Source: Sarcocystis neurona (taxonomy: Eukaryota; Apicomplexa; Conoidasida; Eucoccidiorida; Sarcocystidae). Taken from it: a DNA stretch of 64,000 bases. The translations under genes and the position numbers were made by a program. Of this stretch, positions 46,901 through 55,945 are shown piece after piece (the first letter of the stretch is position 1; the number at the start of each line of letters is the position of its first letter). The stretch spans positions 2,193,863 through 2,257,862 of the forward strand of contig KL647298.1 in NCBI GenBank assembly GCA_000727475.1, written 5' to 3'. The notes under the pieces were generated by a model that saw nothing but the letters and a program-made list of their open reading frames with translations, did not search any database and had not been told where the DNA came from.

Positions 46901-49900
46901 GTACTCTTAGCATTCCTAACAGGAGTAATACTAGCAGCAGTCCTCCTGATAATACGAATTTCTCACTGGTATTACCCAGAACATCGTAGTGAAGCCTGTA
47001 CGAGTACTAGTAGCAGCAGCGGTAGAACAGCCCCTCCTCTTCTCGAGTCACACACTCATGGAAGTGGTGGTAGTAATAAAACTACTACTACTGCTGCTAT
47101 GGTGTTACCACCTGGAAGCACCACAGCAGGAGGAGGAGGAGGGGTAGAGGAAGAGCCGCTACGCGTATCATTAATACGGGTAGAAGTGGTACTAGTAGTA
47201 GTAGTAATAGTAGTGACAAAACTACTACTTCTGCTGTAGTATTCCCAGCTGGAAGCACTAGTAGGAGGAGTAGTGGGAAGGGTAGAAAAAGCGCTACTCA
47301 TATCAAAGATACCGCCACAAGGTGTAGCAGCAGCAGCAGTCCTACTTCCGTCATATTATCAAGTGGGAGTAGTAGGACTACTAGCCGTACTAGCAGCAAT
47401 ATTAGGAGAGCCGCTACTCATAACGGTACTACGGACAGAAGTGGTAGTAGTAGTAGTAGTAGTAATAAAAGTACTACTGCTGCTGTAGGATTATCAGTTG
47501 CATGTGCTAATAGAAGTAGTAGTAGTAGTAGCAGCAGTGGTAGGAGAGAGAGCCGCTACTCGTATCAGTAATACGGGTAGAAGTCGTAGGAGTAGTCGTC
47601 CTCCTACTACAATATCACCAGATGGAAATTGCAGGAGTAGCTGCAGTGGTAGGGCGTGGGCTACTCATATCCATAACACTACTACAAGTGGTAGTAGTAG
47701 TAGTAGTAGCACTAGTGGCAGGAGAGTCACTACGCTTATGAGTAATGCAAGTGGAAGTGGTAGGGGTAGTAGTAGTAGTTGTACGACTAGCGGTGGTAGG
47801 AGAACCGCTACTCATATCACTTATACTCGTAGGAAGGGTAGTAGACCTACCACTACTCCTACAATATTAGCACCGTGTATATATCACTTCGTACTAGTAG
47901 GAAGAGTATACACGTATGTGTGGTATCATATAGTAGTAGTGGTACTACTAGTACTACTACTATTAGCAACTGGCATATATCGGCTGGAAGTCGTAGTAGT
48001 AGGATTAGCAGGAGTAGAGGGAGTATATATGTATATGCAGGGTCACATATATATGTATATATGTACACTATGACAAGCCTTCATATATAAGGTGTGTCTT
48101 CCTCCACTTCACCTACATATGGGTCTGTGTGTGGAAACAAATAGAGAAACACACACTGCCCTGTTTAGACTGTCGCACAGACGCGCACAGACAGAGAGAG
48201 AACATGAAGAAAAAAGCGCAGGTGCCTGTGCATGTCCGTGTATACCGTGGAAAAGACGGGAAGACAGGTGTGGACGAGGACGAAGAACGGGGTTCTTGCT
48301 GTGACCTTTTCTTCGTGGACAGTCGTCCACTTCACGAGAACAGCAGCCACCTCTGTCCTCGAGCCCAGACGAAAAGAGAGGAAAGGAACTACAGACAGCG
48401 GCAGACAAACCAGCGACATTCCTTCTGAAGCTCTCCCTCCCCAGGGATCTACGTGCAGCAGACAAACGACCCCTGGCAGGCGTCTCAGCAGCACTTTACT
48501 CGTAGCAGCAGTAGCGGGGTCGCTCAGTAGTAGTAGCACTTGAAGTGGTAATATTCGTAGTATCCCTTCTAGAAGTGCCACTGCTAACACCGTCGTAGTC
48601 GTGGTGGTGGAAGTTTTGCCGGCGTCTTATCGATGCCACCTATGAAGCTAGAGCGTCCCGTCGCAGGGTGGTGGAGAACGGCCTGGCTCTTACTTCGAAG
48701 GGGAGTCTGGCCTCCATCCCGGGACGAATAAATATCACGAATGTGAAGCTTGTAGTCGCTGCTGCCTCTTTTCTTTTCTGTGAAGCACAACACAGGCTGC
48801 GGGCCGACCGCCTCGTCCATGACGACATTGCTGAAACAGGCGGCGTGGCCTTCCAGCTGCTGCTGCTTCTTCAACTCCATAGAATACAGCTGCATGCTGC
48901 CGTCGATCGTCTTTCCTCCGTCCTGCACAAAAAGTCTCACCACAAGACAGATACACGTTGAGACAAAAAGAGAGACGACGCAGAGGGAGAGAGAAAAGAG
49001 ACGGACGGAACTTCTGGCTAGTCACGCGAAAGCGAGGAAGACACGAAGAGGGAGAGGAACACACGTACGTAGAGACAGAAGGGGAAAACAGAGACCGCCG
49101 GAGAAAACGAGAAAGACAGAGGGAGAGAGAGAAGAGAAGAAGCAGAGTGAAGCAGAAAGCCGGGAGCAGAAAGAGACGCGGGAAGCACACAGAAAGAGAG
49201 GGCTGCAGACAGAAAGAGATGGGTGCAGGACAAAGACAGAGAGGGGTGCAGCAAGAGGGGAGCACAAAGAGAGAGACCCGGGAGCAAAAGGCGAGACAGT
49301 GAAGCTGAAAGAGACGAGGGAGCAGAAAGAGAGAGGGGTGCAGCAGGAGATCGGGAAGCACACAGAAAGACTGGGGTGCAGAAGAAAGAGCGGAGCATAG
49401 AGAGAGGGCAGGACAAAGCGAGAATGAAGCAGAAAGAAAGATTGGCGTGCAGAAAAAAGAGGGGTGCAGAAAGAGACTGGGAAGCAGACAAAGCGATAGG
49501 GGTGCGGGAGGAGATCGGGAAGCAGCAAGACAGAGGGCAGGACACAGAGAGAGGGAAGCACACAGAGAGAGGGGTGCAGAAGAAAGAGGGGGGCCGAAGG
49601 AGATCGGGAAGCACACAGAGAGAGAAAAGCAGACAGAAAGAAACGGGTGCAGACAGCAAGAGAGGGCTGCAGACAGCAAGAGAGGGGTGCAGGACCCCGG
49701 GAAGCAGAAAGAGACGGGGGGGCAGAAAGCGACGAGGGAAGCAGACACAAAGAGGGGTGCAGATAGCGACGAGGGGTGCAGGAGCAGATCGGGAAGCAGA
49801 CAGAAAGAGAGGGGGGCCGAAGGAGACGCAGGAGCAGCAAGACAGAAGGCAGGACACAGAGAGAGGGAGGCACACAGAAAGAGAAAAGCAAACAGCAGGA

Positions 49901-50883
49901 GAGGGGTGCAGAAGGAGACCGGGAAGCAGAAGGAGACCGGGAAGCAGCAAGAGGGGGGCCGAAGGAGATCGGGAAGCAGCAAGAGGGGGGTCGAAGGAGA
50001 TCGGGAAGCAGACAGTGAGAGAAGATGTGCGAAGGAGGGAGAGGCAGTGGGAGAGCGGCGTATGTGCGTGTGTGACGCAGGATGGTCTTCCGCAGACGGC
50101 GGGTATAGACGCAGTATACACATACACATATCATAGACGCGTACGGCCAGCAACGCGCATAGAGAAGAGAGCCGCTCCTACCGTCGGAGTGTCCTGTTTA
50201 TACGAAGCAAGAAGACCAAACAGGAGACGAGACTCGGAGAGAGAAGGGAGGAAAACTCTCCTCCTGCACCCCTACATGAAGCAGACTTCTACCCTTCTTA
50301 TATAGAGACACACATACGTACAAGTGTGCGTATAAAGAGATTCACGCATGCAGAGAGATACATATATTCGACTAACTACTACACACCCAGGTACACAAGT
50401 TTGTGTAGAAGAAAACGGACACGCTTGCCCCCCTTTGACGTGTCTCATCCCCGAGTGAAATATGAAAGAGACACCCATCTTCTTTTCCCAGCGGAGACAA
50501 GCGAAGGGTCTTCTTCCTACTGAATGCGCTTTCTTTGAAAAGGCGTCTTCTCCCCACCCAGAAGCGTGCAATCCCACGCGAATGAACGCACCCACACACA
50601 CACACGGCCTACGGCAATTGGGTTCCCTCTCTGTATGCCCCTTCGACAGGAAGAAAGCAAGAGCTGTTCTGTTCTTCGACACATACACACACAGACAGAT
50701 ACATAGATACATAGGGAATACAGAGATGCATACTTACATGTATACATACACGCATTCACACATACATGCATACATTCATACAGACACATACATACAGATA
50801 GACACAGACCTACACACAAACACACACAGACACATACGTAAGCACATACACACATACAATATGCATACATACATACATATACG

Positions 50884-50915
<32 letters not shown>

Positions 50916-51006
50916 GACATACATACATACATATATGACATACATACATATATATATATATAACATACAGACAGACAGACACACACGCATACATACACAC
51001 ACACGT

Positions 51007-51043
<37 letters not shown>

Positions 51044-54000
51044 TACTACATACGTATACACACACACATACAAACATACGTACATCTGTACATGCATACG
51101 GACATACATATATAACATCCATACATACGTACGTACACAAACATACATACATATATAACATACATACACACATACATATATATATATATATATAGCATAC
51201 ATACAGACATACATACATACACACACGCATACACAGATACATACATACACACACACGTACACACACACACACACACACACAAAGATACAACATGCGTACG
51301 TATACACACACGCACATATACATACATACAAATACATTCAGAAATGTACGCAAATGCCTACACAAACGATATCATTACACCCCCCGTGGCCTGTCGCGCG
51401 TGCTTTTCTTTCCGTTCTTTTCCCCGGTGACCCCAACGTTTTCGTTTGCGCGCGTCTTCTGCTTTCCTGCTACCTCTGCCCTTTATCTCTCTGTCTCTGT
51501 CTGTGTGTCCCGCGGTTCGTCCTTCTCTTCCTTTTCTCGCAGACGCTGTTCTCTTCTGTGTGCGGCAGCCCGGCGTCCGCCGCACCTGTGTGGAGATGCC
51601 GGTGAGGAAACTCCACTTGAAGTCCCTGTCGACGGCGTAGGAGATAATTTGCACCGCATCAGCAAGTCTTCCTTCACGGTTGCAGATTTTCACCGGCTCC
51701 TCGGCGGCGTCTGCTGCCGCTGCTGCTCCGCCTCCTCCGCCTTCCGCAGGCGCGGCAGACACGTCCCAGTGATAAACTGCCCGGTCCGTCACCAGCGCCA
51801 GAAGCCGCGGGCCTATCCACCGCCAGTACACGATCGTCTCGTTCAACAGCTGCGTCGTCGCCAGCCGGGCCTTCGTATCAAGATGCAGCACTTGTACCAT
51901 GTGTCCCCCTGCTGCTCCTCCTGCTCCTGCTGCTGCACCGCCTCCTCCTGCTGCCTCTGAAGCGCCGGTCTTCGCCCGCAGCGCGACAATTCGTTCGGTT
52001 GGGTGCATCAGGGCCGCTTCGGCCTGCGTCGGCTTCTTCGTGAAAGTGAAGGCTGCGCCGCCTCGACCCCCACCTCTGCCCGGCGTCATCAGCCCTCCCC
52101 CTCCCGCTCCTCCTCCGCCTCCATTTTGCTGCTGCAGCGCCTCGAGCACGTTCAAGGAGAAAAGGTACAGTTCGTTCGTCTCCGTATCCTTCACGACTAA
52201 GTTGCGGTCACCGTCGATCGCCACGTTCCCGAAGCGGAACGAGTTGCTAGAGACTCCCTGCTCTGCCAGCTGAAAAAAAAAACACACAACGGGACGAGAC
52301 GCGCGCACATGCGGATCGAAGAGTGAGCAGGGCACCCGACCATCGTCACACCCCCGGGGAGCTCCGGACCAAAAAAACGTGCCACAAGAGTGTGCACGTT
52401 TGCACTGAAAAGCGAACGACAGAAACACTTTATGAGGGAAAGTAAGCAAGACACTGCCCTCATCATTACTACACCAGGAAAGGTACATACAAACACACAC
52501 GTAATAAACGCGCTTGGTGAGTTACACGCACTTGTGTGGTAACATGCGTATATACACGTCTTTCATCTAGGAGACGACTTTGCCGAGAAAAGGCGAACAC
52601 AAACACGTATAGGCACATAAACGTGCTCGGTGAGGTGTACACACGAGTACCTATACATGCATATATATATCCCTCTCACGTAAAATATGTTCCTGCCAAG
52701 AAAGCCACACGTAAAAACATGCAGACACATAAATGTCCTTGGTGTTACATACATGTGTACCTACATATATATATATGTCTCTCCATGTATATACATATAT
52801 ATATATGTATGTCTCTCACCGAGGATATGCTTTTGCACGCGTGTGTGAAAGGGTCCACAAACAGAGGCGCGTGTCTGTGTACGGATGTACGAACGGAGTA
52901 GGAGGGACGAAAAAAGTGGGGGAAAATTAAAAGACGCACAGGAGAAAAGATGAAACGAGCCAGTGATAGCACAGCGGGAAAAAGGGCGGCAGCGCAGTCC
53001 GGCCACAACGGCAGGACGTGCGACAGGCCTCGCTCCTGCGCGGCAGCGAACGCAGGACAACGAACAGCTGCAGCCGCCCAACACCGTCATCAGCAAAAAC
53101 AGCAGCTGCAGCAGCAAGGAGAGAGAGATAAAGTCAGTAGCAAGAACAGTGGCAGCAGTGGCGGCAAGGTAGAGGCAGTTGCGGCAGCGAGAAAAGCAGC
53201 AGCAGCCGCAAGGCAGCAGCGAGAGCAGCAGCAGCAGCGGCAGGGCAGAGAGAGACGGTGCTAGCAGCAAGAACGGCAACAGCGGCGGAAGAAACACAAG
53301 TCCCCGCAGAAGCAGCAGGAGCCTCAGGAGCACACAGGGAACAGCATGACCCGCCGAAGGTGCAGCAACAGCAAGACCCGTCGCAGCAGCAGCAGTAGGA
53401 CCCGCTGCAGCAAGAAATGCAGCAGCAGAGGAGGCAGCAACGCGCCGCAAACAGCGGAAGAAAGAGCGGCGGAGAGCAAGAAGCGGTGTGGGCATCAGCG
53501 TCACGTCCAGCACCCCCCTTTCCTCAACAAAGAGGAATCACCAGCAGCAGCAGCACTGCTGCCTGCCGTTTTCCTACGACGCAAGGGCAGCGGCACTGGA
53601 GAGGAAAAGCAGCAGCAGCAGCGGCAGCACAGCCGTCAGTGCTGTCGAGATGTGTAGCAGCAACAGCAGCAGCAACACTTCACAGTAGCAGCAGCTCCAC
53701 AGGCCACAGCAGCACATCCGTCAGCGTGAAGAAGCACAGGACGACGAGAAAGGACGCAGCAACGAAACAGACCGCGAGCAGGAAAGGACGCCGAAGAGGA
53801 GGACGAAGAACGACAGCAGACGCGAGGGAAGAGGGACGAGTAAAACGCAGACAAAAAAAGAAGTGGAACACAGGGAGACGACAGCGACAAATGAAGGGAA
53901 CGGCGAATTCGAGAGAATAGGAAGACCAGCGCACAGCAGGGGGGACGAGGAGAAACGAAAGGAGATCGAGGGAGGGAAAGTCAAGAAGGAACGACTGGAA

Positions 54001-55945
54001 AGTGGACAAGCCCGAAGAAAAGAAAGCTCCGAAAACAGAAAATCACCGGAAAAGAAAGGCAGCGGGAAGCGAACTGCTGCGCCAAGAATTAGAAAGCAAG
54101 AGACGAGACAGCAAGGGGATGCAAAGCACGAGAAGAAAGCAGGAAACCTGCAGCAACAGCAGAAGAGCAGAGTGCGGTCTACACGCCATCAGCAGCAACA
54201 GTGAAACACCGCTACTCGTGGGCAGACGACGTATGCAGCGAAGTGGCTGTGTGGATATCCTTTGTGGCTGCTGCTGCAGCTGCCTTGTTGCGCGCGGGGC
54301 AACTTGCATGCAGTCCACACAAAAGCAGATGCCCTTGCTGTGGGCAGCGGACGAATTTAGAGGCAGCGTGTTTTACCATCCGCAGAGGAGGACGAAGAGA
54401 AGCGAAGACGGGGCAGGTGATCCACGTCCGCACGTACACACGCCAGCATACAACGATACACCCACGAGACTGCTGGCGCCTTCATGCGAGCGTACACAAG
54501 GACAGCTACATATATATAGATCTACATGCGGTTGCGTGGAGACCCCTTCACCCGGGCACACATAGATACAGACGTGCACACACATACACGTGTGAATAGA
54601 GAAGAAATTTGCGTGGACGTAGATATACTAGCCGGTGTCCTTCCACGTAGTTGTATAGAGAGACGTCTCCAGAAACGTGGGTCGATATGTAGATGGGGAC
54701 GGCGTTTCTGTGCGGGGTTGCTTCCACCCACACGGATATGTATACAAAAACAGCACATATGTGTGTACATACATATACATAGATATACGTGTATCTATAT
54801 ATATATGTATGTATGGACATACGCCTGTTTGTGAGCAGAACGAATGTGTTGTACGGACGTAGACTGGCGCGTGTCTTTGCAAATGCGTCGCTGCTTCTCT
54901 GTGGCGCCGTGGCAGCAGAGGCGGAGCGGTGTGGGTCATGAGAACGCGCATGGACGGCTGCCAGATCTTCTACACATGAACACATACTCTTACAAGCGGG
55001 GGGGCGCGGTGTATACACATATATAATATATATAAATGGTCAATACATATTCCACACACACGTATGCAAATACACGCATTCGTGAACATACTCATGTATC
55101 CACATATATATACGTATGAAGACAGTTCACACACATGCTACGTATACACACAGAGACGCGTACTCGCACAGGCACCGGCATTTATCCGTATGTCTCTCTA
55201 TATTCATGTAGATACAGATATAGACATACTCACCCACGCACTGGCATATATCGCTACACGTATATAGAGGTATAGATATATACGGTTTTTACATCATCTA
55301 CATACGTGTGCATTTACATACGTAGTGATACATATATATGTGTGTGTACACAGGTTGGCGGTGAAGGTCCATTCTACACGTACATTCATGCTGACACACT
55401 CGTGGGGGTATACAAGAATGTGCACATACGCCGACTTTTACGGTTCACACACATCTACTAAGTACAAGCATATTTTCAGACGTACAGATATACTCGTCTA
55501 CATATATGTACAGGGGTAGTACACACTCTGCACAGACACGGTATTCACACACGCCCGGGGGTGTGTCTTTCCATACAAAGAGGTACGGGTGCATATACGG
55601 AAGTGTCTACAGTTCGACCTTCTTGGTTGCTTGCACGGACTAGCTGAAGTGCAGCAGAAAGGGGGAAACCGACTGCGCGTGTGGCAAGTATACAACTGCA
55701 GCAGACAGATAGAGAAAAGGCGACCTCCCCGCAGCAGGAAGAGAGGCTCCTGCGGAGGGCAGAGATATAACGGAGACAGCAGCAAAGAGAGCGTGGTGAG
55801 ACAGAAGAGAGCGAGCAGCACAGGCAGGGCCCCCAGCCCTGCGCGGGCCACGAGACGCATGCAGCCGAGAGATAAAAAGACGGGCGGTTCCCGTGTGCCT
55901 CACGTTAACGACGGCGTGGAGCTGGACAGGAAATTGCTGCGCCAT
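22870..55945 (-). CDS. CHC: Clathrin heavy chain, complete, 16 exons
   Basis: Heavy chain of the clathrin triskelion, which coats vesicles at the trans-Golgi network and endosomes. In Toxoplasma it serves post-Golgi traffic to secretory organelles. Exons: 55945-55904, 52269-51586, 48922-48694, 44962-44815, 44316-44091, 42934-41726, 39829-39459, 37681-37505, 35850-34869, 33329-33057, 31666-31400, 30438-30092, 27995-27858, 26037-25896, 24124-23890, 22961-22870. They sum to 5562 nt: 1853 residues and TGA, with every phase matching. Order: N-terminal beta-propeller (exons 1-5), ankle and distal leg (6-7), knee and proximal leg (8-13), trimerisation region (14), Pro/Ala/Gly-rich tail (15-16). The human protein has 1675 residues; the excess is Gly/Ala inserts in the propeller, an acidic/basic insert near residues 1174-1231 and the tail. 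All introns are GT-AG except GC-AG intron 9. Confidence 0.97.
22962..23889 (-). other. Clathrin intron 15
   Basis: Non-repetitive with ACGTACGTACAC-like runs near 23335 and a TA stretch near 23710-23820. Confidence 0.75.
23890..24124 (-). CDS. CHC: Clathrin heavy chain exon 15: post-trimerisation helix and tail
   Basis: Residues 1746-1823 plus one base. [20 protein letters not shown] is a charged helix like human [20 protein letters not shown]; then [12 protein letters not shown] and a Pro/Ala-rich run. No QLMLT motif. The strong donor TTTG|GTAAGG points to one more exon; reading through would instead stop at 23750. Confidence 0.9.
24125..25895 (-). other. Clathrin intron 14
   Basis: At least seven TA/CA microsatellite blocks between 24345 and 25580, followed by a GA block (25585-25635) and a short CA run near 25765. 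Confidence 0.8.
25896..26037 (-). CDS. CHC: Clathrin heavy chain exon 14: trimerisation region
   Basis: Residues 1698-1745. [20 protein letters not shown] then [14 protein letters not shown] and MPFLIQ. Aligned with human CFGACLFTCYDLL, the first two cysteines are Gly-1709 and Ser-1713; only Cys-1717 is kept. Acceptor TATCCAG|A, donor CAG|GTGCGT. Confidence 0.95.
26038..27857 (-). other. Clathrin intron 13
   Basis: Contains TGTACGTACA at 26817, a CA run near 26573, a G run near 27510-27522 and the 16 bp palindrome GGGTGTACGTACACCC at 27535-27550. Open frames of about 300 codons in both directions (near 26864-28001) overlap real exons in the wrong frame and are not genes. Confidence 0.75.
27858..27995 (-). 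CDS. CHC: Clathrin heavy chain exon 13
   Basis: Residues 1652-1697 plus two bases. [20 protein letters not shown] and [18 protein letters not shown], matching human [20 protein letters not shown]. Acceptor TCTCACAG|A, donor CTCAA|GTAAGT. Confidence 0.96.
27996..30091 (-). other. Clathrin intron 12
   Basis: CAG tract 28080-28490, then about 900 bases of CT/TA/TG microsatellite (28690-29600) and a C-rich patch near 29890-29950. Confidence 0.8.
28690..29600 (+). repeat. CT/TG/TA compound microsatellite
   Basis: TCTCTCTCTG, TGTGTG and TATATA blocks alternate for about 900 bases; pyrimidine-rich on the plus strand. Confidence 0.8.
30092..30438 (-). CDS. CHC: Clathrin heavy chain exon 12: proximal leg
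   Basis: Residues 1537-1651 plus two bases. [55 protein letters not shown] and [14 protein letters not shown]. Acceptor TTCTCAG|GTG, donor CGAAG|GTTCGT. Confidence 0.96.
30439..31399 (-). other. Clathrin intron 11
   Basis: Mostly CAG/CAA triplets (30630-31130) with a short TAG run at 31130-31144 and purine-rich ends. Confidence 0.8.
31400..31666 (-). CDS. CHC: Clathrin heavy chain exon 11: proximal leg
   Basis: Residues 1448-1536. [39 protein letters not shown] and [16 protein letters not shown]. Acceptor TCGGCAG|GAG, donor CTGCAG|GTATTA. Confidence 0.96.
31667..33056 (-). other. Clathrin intron 10
   Basis: CAG and GGGGA-rich sequence 31680-32300, purine-rich 32400-32700, then CTG triplets 32735-32890. 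The triplet orientation flips within this intron. Confidence 0.8.
33057..33329 (-). CDS. CHC: Clathrin heavy chain exon 10: proximal leg
   Basis: Residues 1357-1447. [37 protein letters not shown] and [19 protein letters not shown]. Acceptor GTGTACGTGCAG|GCG, again resembling half of the dispersed palindrome. Donor CTC|GTAAGA. Confidence 0.96.
33359..33569 (+). repeat. Imperfect direct duplication carrying GGTGTACAGACACC
   Basis: CCAGGTGTACAGACACC is at 33359-33375 and 33553-33569; CAGCTGTACATACACCA is at 33445-33461 and 33533-33549; CAGATC(G/T)ATCGCACC recurs near 33406 and 33494. Confidence 0.8.
33890..34170 (+). repeat. Polypyrimidine minisatellite CTGTCTCCCTYCCCT
   Basis: About 280 bases of near-pure C/T on the plus strand in imperfect 12-20 bp units around CTGTCTCCCT. 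Confidence 0.8.
34869..35850 (-). CDS. CHC: Clathrin heavy chain exon 9: proximal leg with charged insert
   Basis: Residues 1029-1356. [85 protein letters not shown] are clear. Between ADALLR and [11 protein letters not shown] is an insert of about 58 residues (35417-35244): a Glu-rich stretch, then a Lys/Arg-rich stretch. Donor AAG|GCAAGG is GC type; the junction LYK|AAKLLY matches human MYDAAKLLY. Confidence 0.96.
35851..37504 (-). other. Clathrin intron 8
   Basis: A/G-rich plus strand from 35870 to 36990, then a CAG minisatellite 37020-37350. The purine skew keeps plus-strand frames open to about 200 codons; none is a gene. Confidence 0.8.
37020..37350 (+). repeat. CAG minisatellite with GGGGATG spacer
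   Basis: Units of (CAG)3-6 followed by GGGGATG, GGGTGATG or GGGGAA, giving a loose period of 20-30 bp. Confidence 0.8.
37505..37681 (-). CDS. CHC: Clathrin heavy chain exon 8: knee region
   Basis: Residues 970-1028. [20 protein letters not shown] and [12 protein letters not shown] correspond to human [28 protein letters not shown]. Acceptor TGGCAG|T, donor CCAG|GTATCG. Confidence 0.96.
37682..39458 (-). other. Clathrin intron 7
   Basis: TA/CA microsatellite 37970-38450 and 38690-38930; CT-rich non-repetitive sequence next to the donor at 39458. Confidence 0.8.
39459..39829 (-). CDS. CHC: Clathrin heavy chain exon 7: distal leg
   Basis: Residues 847-969 plus two bases. [35 protein letters not shown] and [16 protein letters not shown] then [11 protein letters not shown], among the most conserved clathrin segments. 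Acceptor TTGCAG|CAA, donor CA|GTAAGT. Confidence 0.97.
39830..41725 (-). other. Clathrin intron 6
   Basis: TA/CA blocks near 40195-40230, 40585-40640 and 41110-41290, and a poly-C run near 41390-41401. Otherwise non-repetitive. Confidence 0.8.
41726..42934 (-). CDS. CHC: Clathrin heavy chain exon 6: linker, ankle and distal leg
   Basis: Residues 444-846, the largest exon (403 codons). Landmarks: [28 protein letters not shown] region, [66 protein letters not shown] and [20 protein letters not shown]. Helical clathrin repeats; strong alignment throughout. Acceptor TTGTAG|GCA, donor AAA|GTGAGT. Confidence 0.97.
42935..44090 (-). other. Clathrin intron 5
   Basis: Minisatellite 43300-43520, TA run near 43590, then GA-rich sequence 43660-44080. 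Confidence 0.8.
43300..43520 (+). repeat. Minisatellite with GTGCTTGTTAACTAGGTGA core
   Basis: Four copies near 43317, 43363, 43424 and 43496, each preceded by GTACAYATGTATGT-like sequence and followed by TA-rich spacer; spacing 46-72 bp. Confidence 0.8.
44091..44316 (-). CDS. CHC: Clathrin heavy chain exon 5: propeller end and linker
   Basis: Residues 368-443. [23 protein letters not shown] and [12 protein letters not shown] match human IFVTAPHE, AGIIGVNRKGQVLSV and NLAGAEELFARK. The acceptor GGGGTGTACAG|ACACC lies inside a copy of the dispersed palindrome. Donor CAG|GTATTA. Confidence 0.95.
44317..44814 (-). other. Clathrin intron 4
   Basis: The shortest intron (498 bp), largely occupied by GA-rich tandem repeats at 44440-44660. 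Confidence 0.85.
44521..44658 (+). repeat. 31 bp direct repeat and 19 bp triplet tandem
   Basis: A 31 bp sequence starting GGAGACGCGGACAGCAAC is identical at 44521-44551 and 44568-44598. It is followed by three perfect copies of CAGACACACGCAGCAGAGA (44602-44658). Confidence 0.9.
44815..44962 (-). CDS. CHC: Clathrin heavy chain exon 4: propeller, PPEAPADFP
   Basis: Residues 319-367. Joins as A|TC to give [20 protein letters not shown], equivalent to human AVDVFFPPEAQNDFPV, then [17 protein letters not shown]. Acceptor GCGCACAG|TC, donor TTCAG|GTAGAA. Confidence 0.95.
44963..48693 (-). other. Clathrin intron 3
   Basis: The largest intron. A CA/CAGA run lies at 45150-45192; 45725-48020 is the TAG/GTA array; the rest is non-repetitive. 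Confidence 0.85.
45725..48020 (+). repeat. 2.3 kb TAG/GTA triplet array with longer internal period
   Basis: TAG/GTA/AGT triplets with frequent substitutions throughout. In 47150-47830 a longer unit is visible: the phrase (G)CCGCTACTCATATCA recurs near 47151, 47289, 47409, 47551, 47659, 47727 and 47804, often followed by AATACGGGTAGAAGT. Confidence 0.9.
48694..48922 (-). CDS. CHC: Clathrin heavy chain exon 3: propeller, GSMQLYS
   Basis: Residues 243-318 plus one base. [21 protein letters not shown] aligns with human [29 protein letters not shown] follows. Acceptor TGTGCAG|GAC, donor CGAA|GTAAGA. Confidence 0.95.
48955..50070 (+). repeat. 1.1 kb purine minisatellite (GGGGTGCAGAAGGAGACCGGGAAGCA-like)
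   Basis: Variable units of roughly 18-28 bp built from GGGGTGCAG, AAGGAGA(T/C)CGGGAAGCAG and AAAGAGAG. Almost purely purine plus CAG on the plus strand. All long open frames here (up to about 470 codons, both strands) come from the repeat. Confidence 0.9.
50680..51340 (+). repeat. TACA/CA/TA microsatellite
   Basis: About 660 bases of CATACATA, ACACAC and TATATA units with few interruptions. Confidence 0.9.
51586..52269 (-). CDS. CHC: Clathrin heavy chain exon 2: terminal-domain propeller
   Basis: Residues 15-242. Conserved strands include [54 protein letters not shown] and KWSFLTGIS. Three Gly/Ala-rich inserts (residues about 64-87, 116-136 and 186-205) are absent from other clathrins I know. 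Acceptor is a T-rich tract then CAG|CTG; donor CAG|GTGCGG, phase 0. Confidence 0.95.
52270..55903 (-). other. Clathrin intron 1
   Basis: CA/TA near 52650-52820, CAG triplets 53010-53700, purine-rich 53720-54190, CA/TA 54480-54830 and 55010-55520. No coding sequence recognised. Confidence 0.8.
53010..53700 (+). repeat. CAG-type triplet tract
   Basis: CAG/GCA/CAA triplets with interruptions for about 700 bases; reads as CUG in the clathrin pre-mRNA. Confidence 0.8.
55904..55945 (-). CDS. CHC: Clathrin heavy chain exon 1
   Basis: Fourteen codons, [14 protein letters not shown], matching the MAQxLPIxF start of clathrin heavy chains. The start context is GCAAGGATGG. Donor AAC|GTGAGG, phase 0. 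No other ATG nearby gives this N-terminus. Confidence 0.9.

Larger units (their letters stand above)
48923..51585 (-). other. Clathrin intron 2
   Basis: Filled by a GA minisatellite (48955-50070), about 600 bases of non-repetitive sequence, and a TACA/CA microsatellite (50680-51340). Confidence 0.85.

Noticed and set aside
48735..50153. Minus-strand frame of 472 codons, with overlapping frames of about 370 codons
   Set aside because: Runs through the GA minisatellite in clathrin intron 2, is low complexity (Ser/Leu/Pro/Cys), and overlaps exon 3 in the wrong frame.
49223..50305. Plus-strand frame of 360 codons
   Set aside because: Same purine minisatellite; Arg/Glu/Gly/Gln repeats only, no domain.
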